Made by a program: the position numbers and the translations under genes
Notes under the pieces: model-generated
Database searches by the model: none
Seen by the model: only the letters and a program-made list of their open reading frames with translations
Told to the model about the DNA's origin: nothing
Shown here: positions 18,332-27,212 of the stretch, one piece after another
Numbering within the stretch: the first letter of the stretch is position 1
Layout: each line of letters begins with the position of its first letter
Assembly: GCF_000282035.1 (NCBI RefSeq)
Contig: NZ_AKKA01000087.1
Coordinates: forward strand, 62,001 to 126,000
DNA length: 64,000 bases
Source: Rhizobium sp. CF122
Lineage (GTDB): Bacteria; Pseudomonadota; Alphaproteobacteria; Rhizobiales; Rhizobiaceae
Direction of reading: 5' to 3'

Positions 18332-19990
18332 TCACGCCGCCTTCGGGCGGCGCCACATGACGGTGCGGAATCGGTTGGCCACGAAGGCCGCATCGGTCAG
18401 GCTGGCATTGCCGGCCGGGTTGGCGCCGGTGACGTGGAAATCGCTGAAGGCGGCGCTCTGGTTCACGTAGATGCTGCCGGTGAGGTTGACCGAGAGGTTG
18501 ACGCCAGCGGCGGCAAAGGCATCGACAGCCACGTGGATACGGCTGTCGTCGGTGTCGTAAAGCCCTGCGGTAATTGCACCCTTGCGACGGGCAAGCGAGG
18601 TCGCCTGCGCAATACCGTCGGTCGCATCGGCTACGGCGACGATGAAGACGATCGGACCGAAGAGCTCTTGCGCATGCGCATTCGTTTCGTTGCCATCGAC
18701 GGCAAGGATGAGGGGGGTCGCGGTGCGCGCATCACCTGACCCGATCCGGGCAGAGTCGCGAATGATTTTTCCAAGGCTGCGTGCGGCTTCGACACGCTGA
18801 ACGGTCGCAGGGTTGGCGATCGCTCCACAGACGCCGGCGGCACGCGCCGGATCGGCAAGCAGATCGTCGATCGCCGCGGCAATGCCCGCTGCCACCTCGT
18901 CAAAACTCTTGTGACCCTCATTCGTCTGGATGCCGGTCTTGGCGACGTAGATGTTCTGTGGCGCGGTACACATCTGGCCGCTGTAAAGGGACAGGGAAAA
19001 GGCGATGTTGGCGCACATGCCGACAAAGTCGCCGGTGGCGGCGATGACGATCGAATTGACGCCGGCCTCTTCGGTATAGACCTGCGCCTCGCCAGCATGC
19101 TTGCGCACCCATTCGCCAAAGCTGTTCGAGCCAGTGTAGTCGATAATCGACACCGCATCGCTCTTTACGAGATCGCCGGTGATTTCGGCTCCTGGCGCAT
19201 CGGCCGCAAGGAGTGCGATATTGGCGTCAAATCCCTCCTCAACAAGCACTTCGCGAATGACTGCAACCGTGATCGCCAAGGGCAGGATTGCGCCCGGATG
19301 CGGTTTGACGATGACTGTGTTGCCGGTCGCAAGGCTGGCAAACAGGCCCGGATAGCTATTCCAGGTCGGAAAGGTCTGGCAGCCGATCACCAGTGAGACG
19401 CCGCGCGGTGCGATCCGCCAATGCTTTTCCAGTACAATCGGCTCGCCTTTGCCTTGCGGCTTGGTCCACAGGGCCTGTGTCGGGGTGCGGGTCATCTCTG
19501 CGTAGGCATAGGCAACAGCCTCAAGGCCGCGATCTTGCGCATGCGGTCCACCAGCCTGAAACGCCATGGCAAAGGCCTGTCCCGTCGTATGCATGACGGC
19601 GTTGGCCATTTCGAAGCTGCGCCGATTGAGGCGGGCGAGAATTTCAAGGCAGATGCCGACACGTGTCTTCACAGAGGCGGTGGCCCATCCCGGTGCTGCA
19701 GACTGCGAGGCGGCAATCAGGGTGCCGGCATCGGCAGCCGGATAGGTGATATCGAGCGTCGGGCCGAACGGCGAAACTTCCGCACCGACCTGTGCCGTTA
19801 CGGGATGACCGGACATGTCGAAGGGCTTGCCAAGCCGGGCGTTGTAGGATGCCAGACCATCGTCCTTGGCGGTTTCGCCATAGATCTTGCCACTCGGGAT
19901 TTCCGGGTAGGCCGACCAATAGCCGCGTTCCTGCGCAGCCTTTAGGGCTGCGGTAAGTGTCGGCTGGTGGCGGTCAAAAAGGGCATCCAT
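18332..19990 (-). CDS. paaN: Phenylacetate degradation aldehyde dehydrogenase PaaN
   Basis: The 552-residue protein fits PaaN, an aldehyde dehydrogenase-superfamily enzyme of the phenylacetate pathway. Visible landmarks are the N-terminal ALKAAQERGYWSAYPEIPS, GCQTFPTWNSYPGLFASLATGN, SIIDYTGSNSFGEW and the Cys-containing SLYSGQMCTAPQNIYV. The ATG at 19,990 is used; an in-frame GTG directly before it is less likely given GAAAGGAAC spacing. It heads the minus-strand operon with the liv genes and lies divergent from paaG across a shared operator. PaaZ is also encoded in this window, so the two ring-opening/aldehyde functions may overlap. Confidence 0.85.
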   Translation of the reverse strand: MDALFDRHQPTLTAALKAAQERGYWSAYPEIPSGKIYGETAKDDGLASYNARLGKPFDMSGHPVTAQVGAEVSPFGPTLDITYPAADAGTLIAASQSAAPGWATASVKTRVGICLEILARLNRRSFEMANAVMHTTGQAFAMAFQAGGPHAQDRGLEAVAYAYAEMTRTPTQALWTKPQGKGEPIVLEKHWRIAPRGVSLVIGCQTFPTWNSYPGLFASLATGNTVIVKPHPGAILPLAITVAVIREVLVEEGFDANIALLAADAPGAEITGDLVKSDAVSIIDYTGSNSFGEWVRKHAGEAQVYTEEAGVNSIVIAATGDFVGMCANIAFSLSLYSGQMCTAPQNIYVAKTGIQTNEGHKSFDEVAAGIAAAIDDLLADPARAAGVCGAIANPATVQRVEAARSLGKIIRDSARIGSGDARTATPLILAVDGNETNAHAQELFGPIVFIVAVADATDGIAQATSLARRKGAITAGLYDTDDSRIHVAVDAFAAAGVNLSVNLTGSIYVNQSAAFSDFHVTGANPAGNASLTDAAFVANRFRTVMWRRPKAA

Positions 19991-20013
19991 CACATGTTCC
20001 TTTCATGCTGTGA

Positions 20014-20045
20014 TTTATAATTGACCGGCCGGTCGGTTTATGCAA
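20014..20045 (-). promoter_or_regulatory. Candidate paaN promoter enclosing the operator
   Basis: On the minus strand TTGCAT (20,040-20,045) could serve as a -35 box, with AATTAT or TATAAA (down to 20,014) as a -10 box at 17-20 bases. The inverted repeat at 20,022-20,038 fills the spacer. A regulator bound there would block polymerase. The box assignment is by eye and only moderately convincing. Confidence 0.4.
20022..20038 (-). promoter_or_regulatory. Operator-like inverted repeat, paaN/paaG divergent region
   Basis: Read on the minus strand the site is AACCGACCGGCCGGTCA, holding the perfect 12-bp palindrome GACCGGCCGGTC (20,023-20,034). The same 17-base pattern, differing only at the two central bases, stands in front of pcaF-paaABCDE at 43,837-43,853. 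Sites of the ACCGACC-GGTCGGT type are known for TetR-family catabolic regulators. The TetR-family gene at 22,783 in this cluster is the obvious candidate ligand. Confidence 0.72.
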
Positions 20046-20090
20046 GAGTTTTTTCATGCACCGCCCGATCCTGGCGGAACTGGAGGAAAC

Positions 20091-20885
20091 ATGTCCGAAT
20101 CCGACACCGTCCTATCGGCGTTTGCAGGTGGCGTCCTTACTTTGGCCCTCAACCGCCCCGACAAGCTCAATGCCTTCAACGAAGAGATGCATCTGGCGCT
20201 GCGCGCCGGCTTCGAACGCGCGCATCAGGATGCATCCGTGCGGGCTGTGCTTCTGACTGGCGCCGGTCGGGCTTTTTGTGCCGGGCAGGATCTCGGCGAT
20301 CGCGATCCGCGCAATGGTGGGGCGGCCCCCGACCTTGGACGCACGATCGAGCTTTTCTACAACCCCCTGATCCGTTTGATCAGGACACTCGAAAAGCCGG
20401 TCATCTGCGCCGTGAACGGCGTTGCCGCAGGTGCCGGCGCCAATATCGCGCTTGCTTGCGACATCACATTGGCTGCGCGCTCGGCGCGTTTCATTCAGGC
20501 CTTCGCCAAGATCGGTCTGGTACCCGATTCCGGCGGCACCTGGAGCCTGCCACGCCTGCTTGGTGAGGCGCGCGCCAAGGCGCTGGCATTGACCGCCGAA
20601 CCGCTCGATGCGGAAACAGCGGCAAGCTGGGGCCTGATCTGGAAGGCGGTCGACGATGCTGAGCTTCTTGATGAAGCCAATACTCTTGCCACCAGACTCG
20701 CAGCCGGACCGACAAAGGGCCTTGGCATGACCAAGCGCGCCATCCAGGCTGCGGCGACCAATTCGCTGGACGAGCAACTGGAGCTTGAACGCGATCTGCA
20801 GCGCGAGGCTGGACGTAGCGCGGACTACGCCGAAGGCGTCTTAGCCTTCCTGGAAAAGCGCAAGCCGGAGTTCAAGGGACAATGA
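20091..20885 (+). CDS. paaG: 1,2-epoxyphenylacetyl-CoA isomerase PaaG
   Basis: The ATG at 20,091 follows TGGAGGAAAC at the right spacing. The 264-residue crotonase-family protein is close to the usual PaaG length. It has the oxyanion-hole segments RAFCAGQDLGDR and NGVAAGAGANIALACD, and the single catalytic Asp (Asp146) in IGLVPDSGGTW, a position that is Glu in ordinary hydratases. PaaG converts ring-1,2-epoxyphenylacetyl-CoA to the oxepin. It is the first gene of the paaG-paaI-paaK-tetR operon and overlaps paaI by ATGA. Confidence 0.92.
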   Translation: MSESDTVLSAFAGGVLTLALNRPDKLNAFNEEMHLALRAGFERAHQDASVRAVLLTGAGRAFCAGQDLGDRDPRNGGAAPDLGRTIELFYNPLIRLIRTLEKPVICAVNGVAAGAGANIALACDITLAARSARFIQAFAKIGLVPDSGGTWSLPRLLGEARAKALALTAEPLDAETAASWGLIWKAVDDAELLDEANTLATRLAAGPTKGLGMTKRAIQAAATNSLDEQLELERDLQREAGRSADYAEGVLAFLEKRKPEFKGQ

Positions 20886-21331
20886 CGGATAGGCTCGTTC
20901 TGACAGCGCAGGGGCTTGCCGATGCCTGCGCCGACGCAATGTGGCGCGAGGATAATGCGACGCGTCACCTCGGCATGGCGATGGAACGCGTGGCGCCCGG
21001 GATGGCGGTGATATCGATGGTCATCAAGCCTGAGATGACCAACGGCCACGGGACCTGCCACGGCGGATACATCTTCACGCTGGCCGATTCCGCATTCGCC
21101 TTTGCTTGCAACACCTACAATCACCGGGCCGTCGCACAGCACTGTTCGGTCACCTATATCGCACCGGCCTTTGCCGGCGACTGCCTGACGGCAATCGCGC
21201 GGGAGGTCTCGCGGCGCGGTCGTGGCGGCATTTACGATATCAACGTGACCAATCAGAACGGCGAGCACATTGCCGAGTTCCGCGGCCACTCGCGCACCGT
21301 CAAGGGCACGCTTTTGCCGGAAAGGGCGTAA
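20882..21331 (+). CDS. paaI: Phenylacetyl-CoA thioesterase PaaI
   Basis: The 149-residue hotdog-fold protein has the motif GHGTCHGGYIFTLADSAFAF, in which the central acidic residue and the preceding His/Gly region define PaaI-type thioesterases. It probably hydrolyses stalled ring-hydroxylated or phenylacetyl-CoA intermediates to free CoA. The start overlaps the paaG stop, and paaK follows after 33 bases. Confidence 0.9.
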   Translation: MTDRLVLTAQGLADACADAMWREDNATRHLGMAMERVAPGMAVISMVIKPEMTNGHGTCHGGYIFTLADSAFAFACNTYNHRAVAQHCSVTYIAPAFAGDCLTAIAREVSRRGRGGIYDINVTNQNGEHIAEFRGHSRTVKGTLLPERA

Positions 21332-21364
21332 AGCCGCCGGTCATTCATCTCGGAGGAGACAGAC

Positions 21365-22675
21365 ATGGAAGACCTATCACCCCGCCCTGGGGATCTCGAC
21401 GCGATAGAAACAGCATCGCGTGACGAGATTGCAGCACTTCAGCTTGACCGGATGAAATGGTCGCTGAGCCACGCCTACGAGAACTCACCCTTCTACCGTG
21501 CGCGATTTGACGAGGCAGGCGTCCATCCGTCGGATCTGAAATCGCTGGCCGATCTGGCAAAGTTCCCCTTCACGACCAAGAAGGACCTCCGCGATACCTA
21601 TCCGTTCGGAATGTTTGCCGTCCCACGCGAAAAGCTGACCCGCATTCATGGTTCATCCGGCACCACCGGCAAGCCGACCGTCGTCGGCTATACGCAGAAG
21701 GATATCGATATCTGGGCGGATGTGGTGGCACGCTCCATTCGCGCCGCCGGCGGCCGCCGCGGCGATATGGTTCATGTCGCTTACGGCTATGGGCTCTTCA
21801 CCGGCGGCCTGGGTGCCCACTACGGCGCCGAGCGGCTTGGCTGTACTGTCGTGCCGATGTCCGGTGGCATGACCGAGCGGCAGGTCACGCTGATGCAGGA
21901 CTTCAAGCCACGCATCATCATGGTGACGCCCTCCTATATGCTCTCCATCCTCGACGAATTCCGCCGCCAAGGGATCGATCCGCGCGAAAGCTCGCTGGCC
22001 GTTGGCATCTTTGGCGCCGAGCCTTGGACAAACGCCATGCGCCAGGAGATCGAGCAGTCGTTCGACATGCATGCGGTCGATATTTACGGTCTTTCGGAAG
22101 TCATGGGGCCCGGCGTTGCCAGTGAGTGCGTCGAGACCAAGGATGGTCTGCACATCTGGGAAGATCACTTCTATCCGGAGATCGTTGACCCGGCGACGGG
22201 CAACGTTCTGCCCGATGGCGAAATGGGCGAACTCGTCTTCACGACGCTGACCAAGGAAGGCTTGCCGATCATTCGTTATCGCACCCGCGACCTGACGCGG
22301 CTCCTGCCTGGCACGGCGCGCTCCATGCGGCGCATCGAAAAGATCACCGGTCGATCGGACGACATGATGATCCTTCGCGGCGTCAACGTCTTCCCGACGC
22401 AGATCGAAGAGCAGATCCTGAAGTGTCAGGGGCTTGCCCCGCATTTCCAGATCGAGCTCAGCCGCACCGGCCGCATGGACGAGATGACGGTTCATGTCGA
22501 GTGTACGCCGGAGGCTGCCGACGAAATTGCACGTGCTTCCTCGGCAAAATCCCTTGCCCACTACATCAAGAGCGTCGTTGGTGTTACCACAAAGATCGAG
22601 ATTCGCGACCCGGGTGGAGTCGCACGGTCCGAGGGCAAGGCGAAACGGGTCGTCGACAACAGACCGAAGGAATAA
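21365..22675 (+). CDS. paaK: Phenylacetate-CoA ligase PaaK
   Basis: The 436-residue ANL-superfamily enzyme has the P-loop-like HGSSGTTGKPTVVGYT near residue 97 and IYGLSEVMGPGVASEC. It also has YRTRDLTRLLPG and the hinge region RSDDMMILRGVNVFPTQIEE, all standard for PaaK. It activates phenylacetate with ATP and CoA, the committed first step of the pathway. GGAGGAGAC stands before the ATG. Length equals that of known PaaK proteins. Confidence 0.95.
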   Translation: MEDLSPRPGDLDAIETASRDEIAALQLDRMKWSLSHAYENSPFYRARFDEAGVHPSDLKSLADLAKFPFTTKKDLRDTYPFGMFAVPREKLTRIHGSSGTTGKPTVVGYTQKDIDIWADVVARSIRAAGGRRGDMVHVAYGYGLFTGGLGAHYGAERLGCTVVPMSGGMTERQVTLMQDFKPRIIMVTPSYMLSILDEFRRQGIDPRESSLAVGIFGAEPWTNAMRQEIEQSFDMHAVDIYGLSEVMGPGVASECVETKDGLHIWEDHFYPEIVDPATGNVLPDGEMGELVFTTLTKEGLPIIRYRTRDLTRLLPGTARSMRRIEKITGRSDDMMILRGVNVFPTQIEEQILKCQGLAPHFQIELSRTGRMDEMTVHVECTPEAADEIARASSAKSLAHYIKSVVGVTTKIEIRDPGGVARSEGKAKRVVDNRPKE

Positions 22676-22782
22676 GGATGACGGCTTCCCGGCGTGATGA
22701 CCATTCCGGTAAGCACCCAACAAGAGCTGTCACGAGCTCGTCGCGTGGAGGGCGCGGAGGAAGAACAGGAACGCAGGACAAC

Positions 22783-23379
22783 ATGGCACGAACGCGCGCG
22801 ATCGACTTTGAAGAGAAACAACGCAGCCTCTTGAGCAGCGCCGCCGCCGTCTTTGCCGAGATGGGGATGGAGAAAGCCTCCATGGCTCACATTGCCTCGC
22901 GCAGCAACGTTTCCAAAGCCCTGCTCTACCATTACTACCCGAGCAAGGACGCGTTGATTTTCGACATCATTCGCAACCATCTCGAGGAACTGGAAGCCGC
23001 CGTCGCCGCCGCAGACGAACCTGAGGCGACGCCTCAGGAGAGACTTCGGCTGCTGGTGCGGCAGGTGCTGGAAAATTATCGCGACGCGGACAACGAGCAT
23101 AAAGTGCAGCTGAACGGCACGAGCGCGCTCTCAACTGAGCAGCTTGACGAACTGCGGGCAATCGAGCGCCGGATCGTCAAGCGCTTTTCCAACACAATCA
23201 TCGAGATCAATCCGGATCTCAATGCGAGCAAGCCGCTGCTGATGCCCGTGACAATGTCGCTCTTCGGGATGATGAACTGGGTCTATATGTGGTTCCGCCC
23301 GGGCGGTCCCGTCAGTCGCGACGAATATGCCGACATCGCCACCACCCTGATCCTCGAGGGCGTCAAGGCGGTGCGCTGA
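22783..23379 (+). CDS. TetR-family transcriptional regulator, PaaR-like
   Basis: The 198-residue protein opens with a TetR helix-turn-helix (AHIASRSNVSKALLYHYYPSKDAL, in overlapping parts at about residues 30-55) and a C-terminal ligand domain. An ATG at 22,678 in the same frame would add 35 low-complexity residues rich in Ser, Arg and Gly. I prefer the ATG at 22,783, preceded by AGGAC, where conserved sequence begins. It ends the paaGIK operon. By analogy with TetR-type PaaR proteins it may bind phenylacetyl-CoA and repress from the inverted repeats at 20,022 and 43,837. Confidence 0.8.
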   Translation: MARTRAIDFEEKQRSLLSSAAAVFAEMGMEKASMAHIASRSNVSKALLYHYYPSKDALIFDIIRNHLEELEAAVAAADEPEATPQERLRLLVRQVLENYRDADNEHKVQLNGTSALSTEQLDELRAIERRIVKRFSNTIIEINPDLNASKPLLMPVTMSLFGMMNWVYMWFRPGGPVSRDEYADIATTLILEGVKAVR

Positions 23380-23498
23380 GCGCTAAGCTTAATCGCCGAA
23401 TTTCAGATTCACTTGTTGCGTTTTAGTCTCGTATTGCTGAGCGAAGGCCGGAGCTGGCCGGCGCCATCCTGCGCTTCTCCGGTGAGATGGCCCTACCC

Positions 23499-25634
23499 TT
23501 ACCACGTATAGCGCAGCCCGAAATCGCCTCGAACGCCATCGCGCTCGTGGCCATCGGTGTCCTCAACCGCGAACTGATACCCAGCCTGGGCATAAAAGCT
23601 CAGCCCGGCGTTGATTTTGGTGGTCACCCCGGCGCTCAGATCAACTCGCGTTGCCTGTTCCAGCAACGGAACCCGATCGACGCCCGAAAACGTCGTGGTC
23701 GGCTGTGCGCCCCAATCGCGCCACAAGTTGGCGCGCACATAAGGCTGCCAAACCTGACCATCATCGCTGACGATGGTCCAGCGGCCGCGCAGACCGAGCC
23801 GTCCGCTCGCTCCCGATGTTGAACCGAGCGCGACATCGCCCAAGCCGTCATTGTCGTCGTCGAACGAGACATGTTGCCAGATAATTTGCGCCTGCGGCTC
23901 CAGCACGAAGCCGGGACCGAGTCCCGGTATAGGAATGGGATAGCCCGCTTCCAGCGAGGAGGCGAAGCCGGTACCATTGGGCGACAGACTGGCGAAGTTC
24001 GTCGACGCCGAGCCTTCGTAGACTGTTGCCTGCAACACTGCATCGAGATACCAGCCGGTCGGGCCGTGGTGTGTCCAATAGGCGCCGCCCGACCAACCAT
24101 TGAGATTAACGCTGCCGGTCTTGCGTAGCGTATAGTTCGTTGCAGTCTCGTTGGTGACGAGGCCGGTCACGTCGACATTGGCATTGGCGAAGGCGAAGTA
24201 GATGCCGGCGACGTCGCGATGGCCGGGCAGCCATTCCCCGCGCAGCAGGTCGATGCCGCTCTGAAGGCCGCCCAAATAGCCGTCGGTGCGCGGATCGGCG
24301 AAGGCGCGATAGCGGTCGTTAATCTGCTCACCGAAGGCGCGGCCCCAAGCGGAACTGGCCCGGTTCCCGCCGCTGCTTTCCGGATTCCCTGTCGCAAGCG
24401 TGTCACCAATACGCTCATGCAAGGTCCCGAGCGTGGCTAGTCCAAGCTGCCGGGCAGTCGGCTGTACCGTACCGTAAGTCGCAATCTCCGGTCCGATGAT
24501 TGGATAAACCCCTGGCGGCAGTGTCGCCGGCAAGTCTTCCGGCAGTGCTTCTGGCGGCAGTTCGTCCGGCGGTGTGATCGGCCCATTGCCACCGTTGCCG
24601 TTGTCGCCGTTAAAATCCGAACGGAGGAACCAGTCATCGGCGTCGCTGTCGTTGAGGCCGCCGCGGAAGAGACGGTAGTCGATGAATCCGCCGCGCACCT
24701 CGCCGGCGAGCGTAAAGGCACCCTCCGTTGTCGTGCCGCCGTTGGTCGCGTCAACCACCAGGATACCGTCCGCCGCCGTGTAGGCGCCGGGGCTGTTCGG
24801 GCCAGAGATAATGTGCAGAAATGTGTTGCCCATTGCTTGGGCTGGACCATCGATCGTGATCGTACTGCCATCGATTACGAGCTTGTCGGACGGCGAGCTA
24901 TCGTCTCCCAGATCCGTTCTCAGGTAAATGGAACCCCCGGTGCCGTTATAGGGACCGAAGACAGTGAGCTCGTTGCCAACGCTGCTGTCGTCGCTGTTTG
25001 CAACAATGATGCTGCCGGCGTTGTCGATAGCACCCGTTGTCATCCCGGTTGTCGTCGAACGTCCCGACATGTCGAGCGTACCGTTTGACGCGATCACGAA
25101 TTTCGCCACGTCTCCAGTGGAGGCGCTCGTGAACTTGATCGTGCCGCCGCCAACGAGGCCTACATTGACGGTCGGTCTGTTGGCCGGAGTGTCGATCACG
25201 AACCCCGCGCCGTTGACGGTAAAGGTACTGTTGTTCTCCAAGCTCAGGACATAGCCTAGGGCGGTAAAATTGAGCCTGCCAATGGACTGGTTATTTTGGT
25301 CGCGGACCGTTCTGTTGCTCACCGTAGCCAGGTTTGTGAAGTTCGCAACCAGGAGCGGCGTAGCCTTGATGTCCCAGTTGTTTTGATTGTTCCACTGATT
25401 TGTTCCCGTACCGCCGATCCATGTCGCCGGCTCGTTGGTGGTGGCGAACACCTCCTGCGCGGCGGCCTGCGCCGACAGTCCAAGCGATGCGACCATAGGC
25501 AAGGCAAAAAGCCACGGCGGCCGCCAACTCGATGACACAAGACCGAACACGAGCGGCTTGCGCCGCTGGTGTTGTCCGTTGGAAAAGCCGTCAAAGGAAC
25601 AAGGTGCTTCGAAACAAAATCCACACATGCCCAT
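23499..25634 (-). CDS. Autotransporter with beta-barrel domain (type Va)
   Basis: The product is about 711 residues; the ATG at 25,634 follows GGGGGCGG, though nearby in-frame starts are possible. An extended signal region ends near AQAAAQE. The passenger (about residues 45-390) is rich in Asn, Thr and Gly and contains beta-helix-like repeats such as TVNGAGFVIDTP and GAIDNAGSIIVANS. A Pro-rich linker (PPDELPPEALPEDLPATLPPG) follows. The C-terminal barrel of roughly 270 residues ends in FGLRYTW, with the aromatic last residue needed for BAM recognition. No protease or lipase motif is visible in the passenger. It converges on the tetR gene. Confidence 0.85.
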   Translation of the reverse strand: MGMCGFCFEAPCSFDGFSNGQHQRRKPLVFGLVSSSWRPPWLFALPMVASLGLSAQAAAQEVFATTNEPATWIGGTGTNQWNNQNNWDIKATPLLVANFTNLATVSNRTVRDQNNQSIGRLNFTALGYVLSLENNSTFTVNGAGFVIDTPANRPTVNVGLVGGGTIKFTSASTGDVAKFVIASNGTLDMSGRSTTTGMTTGAIDNAGSIIVANSDDSSVGNELTVFGPYNGTGGSIYLRTDLGDDSSPSDKLVIDGSTITIDGPAQAMGNTFLHIISGPNSPGAYTAADGILVVDATNGGTTTEGAFTLAGEVRGGFIDYRLFRGGLNDSDADDWFLRSDFNGDNGNGGNGPITPPDELPPEALPEDLPATLPPGVYPIIGPEIATYGTVQPTARQLGLATLGTLHERIGDTLATGNPESSGGNRASSAWGRAFGEQINDRYRAFADPRTDGYLGGLQSGIDLLRGEWLPGHRDVAGIYFAFANANVDVTGLVTNETATNYTLRKTGSVNLNGWSGGAYWTHHGPTGWYLDAVLQATVYEGSASTNFASLSPNGTGFASSLEAGYPIPIPGLGPGFVLEPQAQIIWQHVSFDDDNDGLGDVALGSTSGASGRLGLRGRWTIVSDDGQVWQPYVRANLWRDWGAQPTTTFSGVDRVPLLEQATRVDLSAGVTTKINAGLSFYAQAGYQFAVEDTDGHERDGVRGDFGLRYTW

Positions 25635-26009
25635 CCGCCCCCAAACCAAGTCGCGAAAACATCAAAAGCGCGTCGCTGCCTATGTGGCTCGGATGCGCAA
25701 ATGCACGGAGCGTCACACCGGATCGTCTTGGGCGGCGGAGCGCAGGAATTGGCACAGTCAGGTCAGTATTCATACGAAGTGAGCCAGCGCACAATTTGTT
25801 GCTGTATTAGCATGCGCTTGCGCAACTGGATTTCCCGACGGCTGTTGCTATCGCGTCACACCGAGCCGTGCGCGCGCCGATCTCTGATTGGCGGCGAATT
25901 CACTTGGCGGAGGCGGGGTCCTTATCGGCCAGCGATGATCTTGTTCGATGATCAGAACTCGGACGTTTGAGAGGTCCATTCGGCAAGCAACCGCGACTAC
26001 CGCTGCATT
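25635..26009. other. Intergenic stretch with no identified gene
   Basis: This part lies upstream of the autotransporter and should contain its promoter. Short overlapping frames on both strands have no recognisable motif. I see no convincing regulatory repeat. The right part grades into the decayed transposase. Confidence 0.4.
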
Positions 26010-26414
26010 GTGCTTGGGGACTGTACGGCCGAGTTGATCGCGGCTGACGCGCCCCGCAGCAACCATGAAGCGTCACTTCTCGCAATCGAGATTTTATTCG
26101 GCTGGACTGCCGAATCCGGTGCGGTGATAGACGCTCGGCGGAGATGCTTGGTTGGCTGGTGCACGAACAAGGCATCGACCCGCACATTCCGGTCTTTGAT
26201 AGGTCGGGCAGAACGGATGGCACATTCTCGCGCAAGGACTTCACGGGGGGATCGACAGAACGACGTTTATCACTGCCCTGCAGGCAAGACGCTTTCTACC
26301 AGCGGCACAGAGCCGGCACGGAAGGTTCCACGATCAATCCATGAAGGTGCGCGAGACAGGGCACGCGATATCGCCAAAACCGCAGAGGGTGATCACCGAC
26401 GGGGCCAAACCTAA
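26010..26414 (+). pseudogene. Degenerate IS1182-family transposase fragment
   Basis: Two plus-strand frames together carry pieces of an IS1182-type DDE transposase. One frame (from 26,141) has EMLGWLVHEQGIDPHIPVFD followed by RSGRTDGTFSRKDFT. After a frameshift near 26,250 another frame has NDVYHCPAGKTLSTSGT and then PARKVPRSIHEGARDRARD. In intact relatives, as I remember them, the Cys-rich segment between these last two pieces is longer, so an internal deletion is likely. The N-terminal part and the C-terminal end are missing and I see no terminal inverted repeats. It marks an old insertion between the two phenylacetate blocks. Confidence 0.72.
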
Positions 26415-26422
26415 ACGGTTGA

Positions 26423-27184
26423 TTATTTCGGCTTGACGGGCAGTAGATTACCGAGCTCCATCGGAAAGGGAAACAAGATCGTTGAGCTCTTTTCGCTGGC
26501 GATGATGTTCAAAGTGCTTAAATAGCGTAGTTGCATAGCCTCCGGCTGCCTGGCGAGTATTTCGGCCGCTTCGAGGAGCTTTGCGGCTGCCTGCTGTTCA
26601 CCCTCGGCATTGATGACCTTTGCGCGGCGCTCGCGCTCGGCTTCCGCTTGGCGGGCAATCGCGCGGATCATCGATTCGTTGATGTCGACATGTTTGATCT
26701 CGACAGTGGCGACTTTGATGCCCCAAGCATCCGTCTGAGCGTCAAGGATTTCCTGAATGTCGGAGTTGAGCCTGTCACGTTCCGCCAGCATTTCATCGAG
26801 GTCGTGCTTGCCGAGTACCGAGCGTAATGTCGTCTGGGCAAGCTGGCTTGTCGCCATCATGAAGTCCTCGACCTGAATCGTCGACTTCTCGGGATCGATG
26901 ACCCGGAAGTAAATCACTGCGCTGACGCGGACCGAGACATTGTCATGAGAAATAACGTCCTGACTGGGGACATCGAGTACTCGCGTGCGCAAGTCGACCC
27001 GTATCATCTGCTGGACGTAGGGGATGAGGAATATCAAGCCGGGTCCCTTGACGCCGGTAAAGCGGCCAAGCGTGAAAACGACGCCGCGTTCGTATTCCCG
27101 CAGGATCTTGACCGCGGATGCGACGATGATGAGCAAGATAAGGATCGCCACGAGATAAAAGGCGAGATTTACAAACATACCCAT
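26423..27184 (-). CDS. Slipin/stomatin-like SPFH-domain membrane protein
   Basis: The 253-residue protein has one N-terminal transmembrane helix (about residues 6-26). An SPFH/Band 7 domain follows ([60 protein letters not shown]). The C-terminal SSTILFPFP segment is typical of slipins. GGAGGAGACGTC precedes the ATG. It lies 28 bases after the NfeD-like protease gene on the same strand. Slipin and NfeD form a widely conserved pair in which NfeD may cleave the slipin C-terminus; the role is in membrane microdomain organisation. Confidence 0.9.
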   Translation of the reverse strand: MGMFVNLAFYLVAILILLIIVASAVKILREYERGVVFTLGRFTGVKGPGLIFLIPYVQQMIRVDLRTRVLDVPSQDVISHDNVSVRVSAVIYFRVIDPEKSTIQVEDFMMATSQLAQTTLRSVLGKHDLDEMLAERDRLNSDIQEILDAQTDAWGIKVATVEIKHVDINESMIRAIARQAEAERERRAKVINAEGEQQAAAKLLEAAEILARQPEAMQLRYLSTLNIIASEKSSTILFPFPMELGNLLPVKPK

Positions 27185-27212
27185 GACGTCTCCTCCTGCT
27201 TTCTGAAGGCCG

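Noticed and set aside
17210-18739. 509-codon plus-strand frame across the binding protein and paaN genes
   Set aside because: It runs antisense through two well supported genes and their intergenic region, and its product looks compositionally random.
22678-22782. 35-codon N-terminal extension of the TetR-family gene from the ATG at 22,678
   Set aside because: The added residues are low-complexity Ser/Arg/Gly and do not look like a TetR N-terminus. The ATG at 22,783 starts at the expected place. AAGG before 22,678 keeps some doubt.
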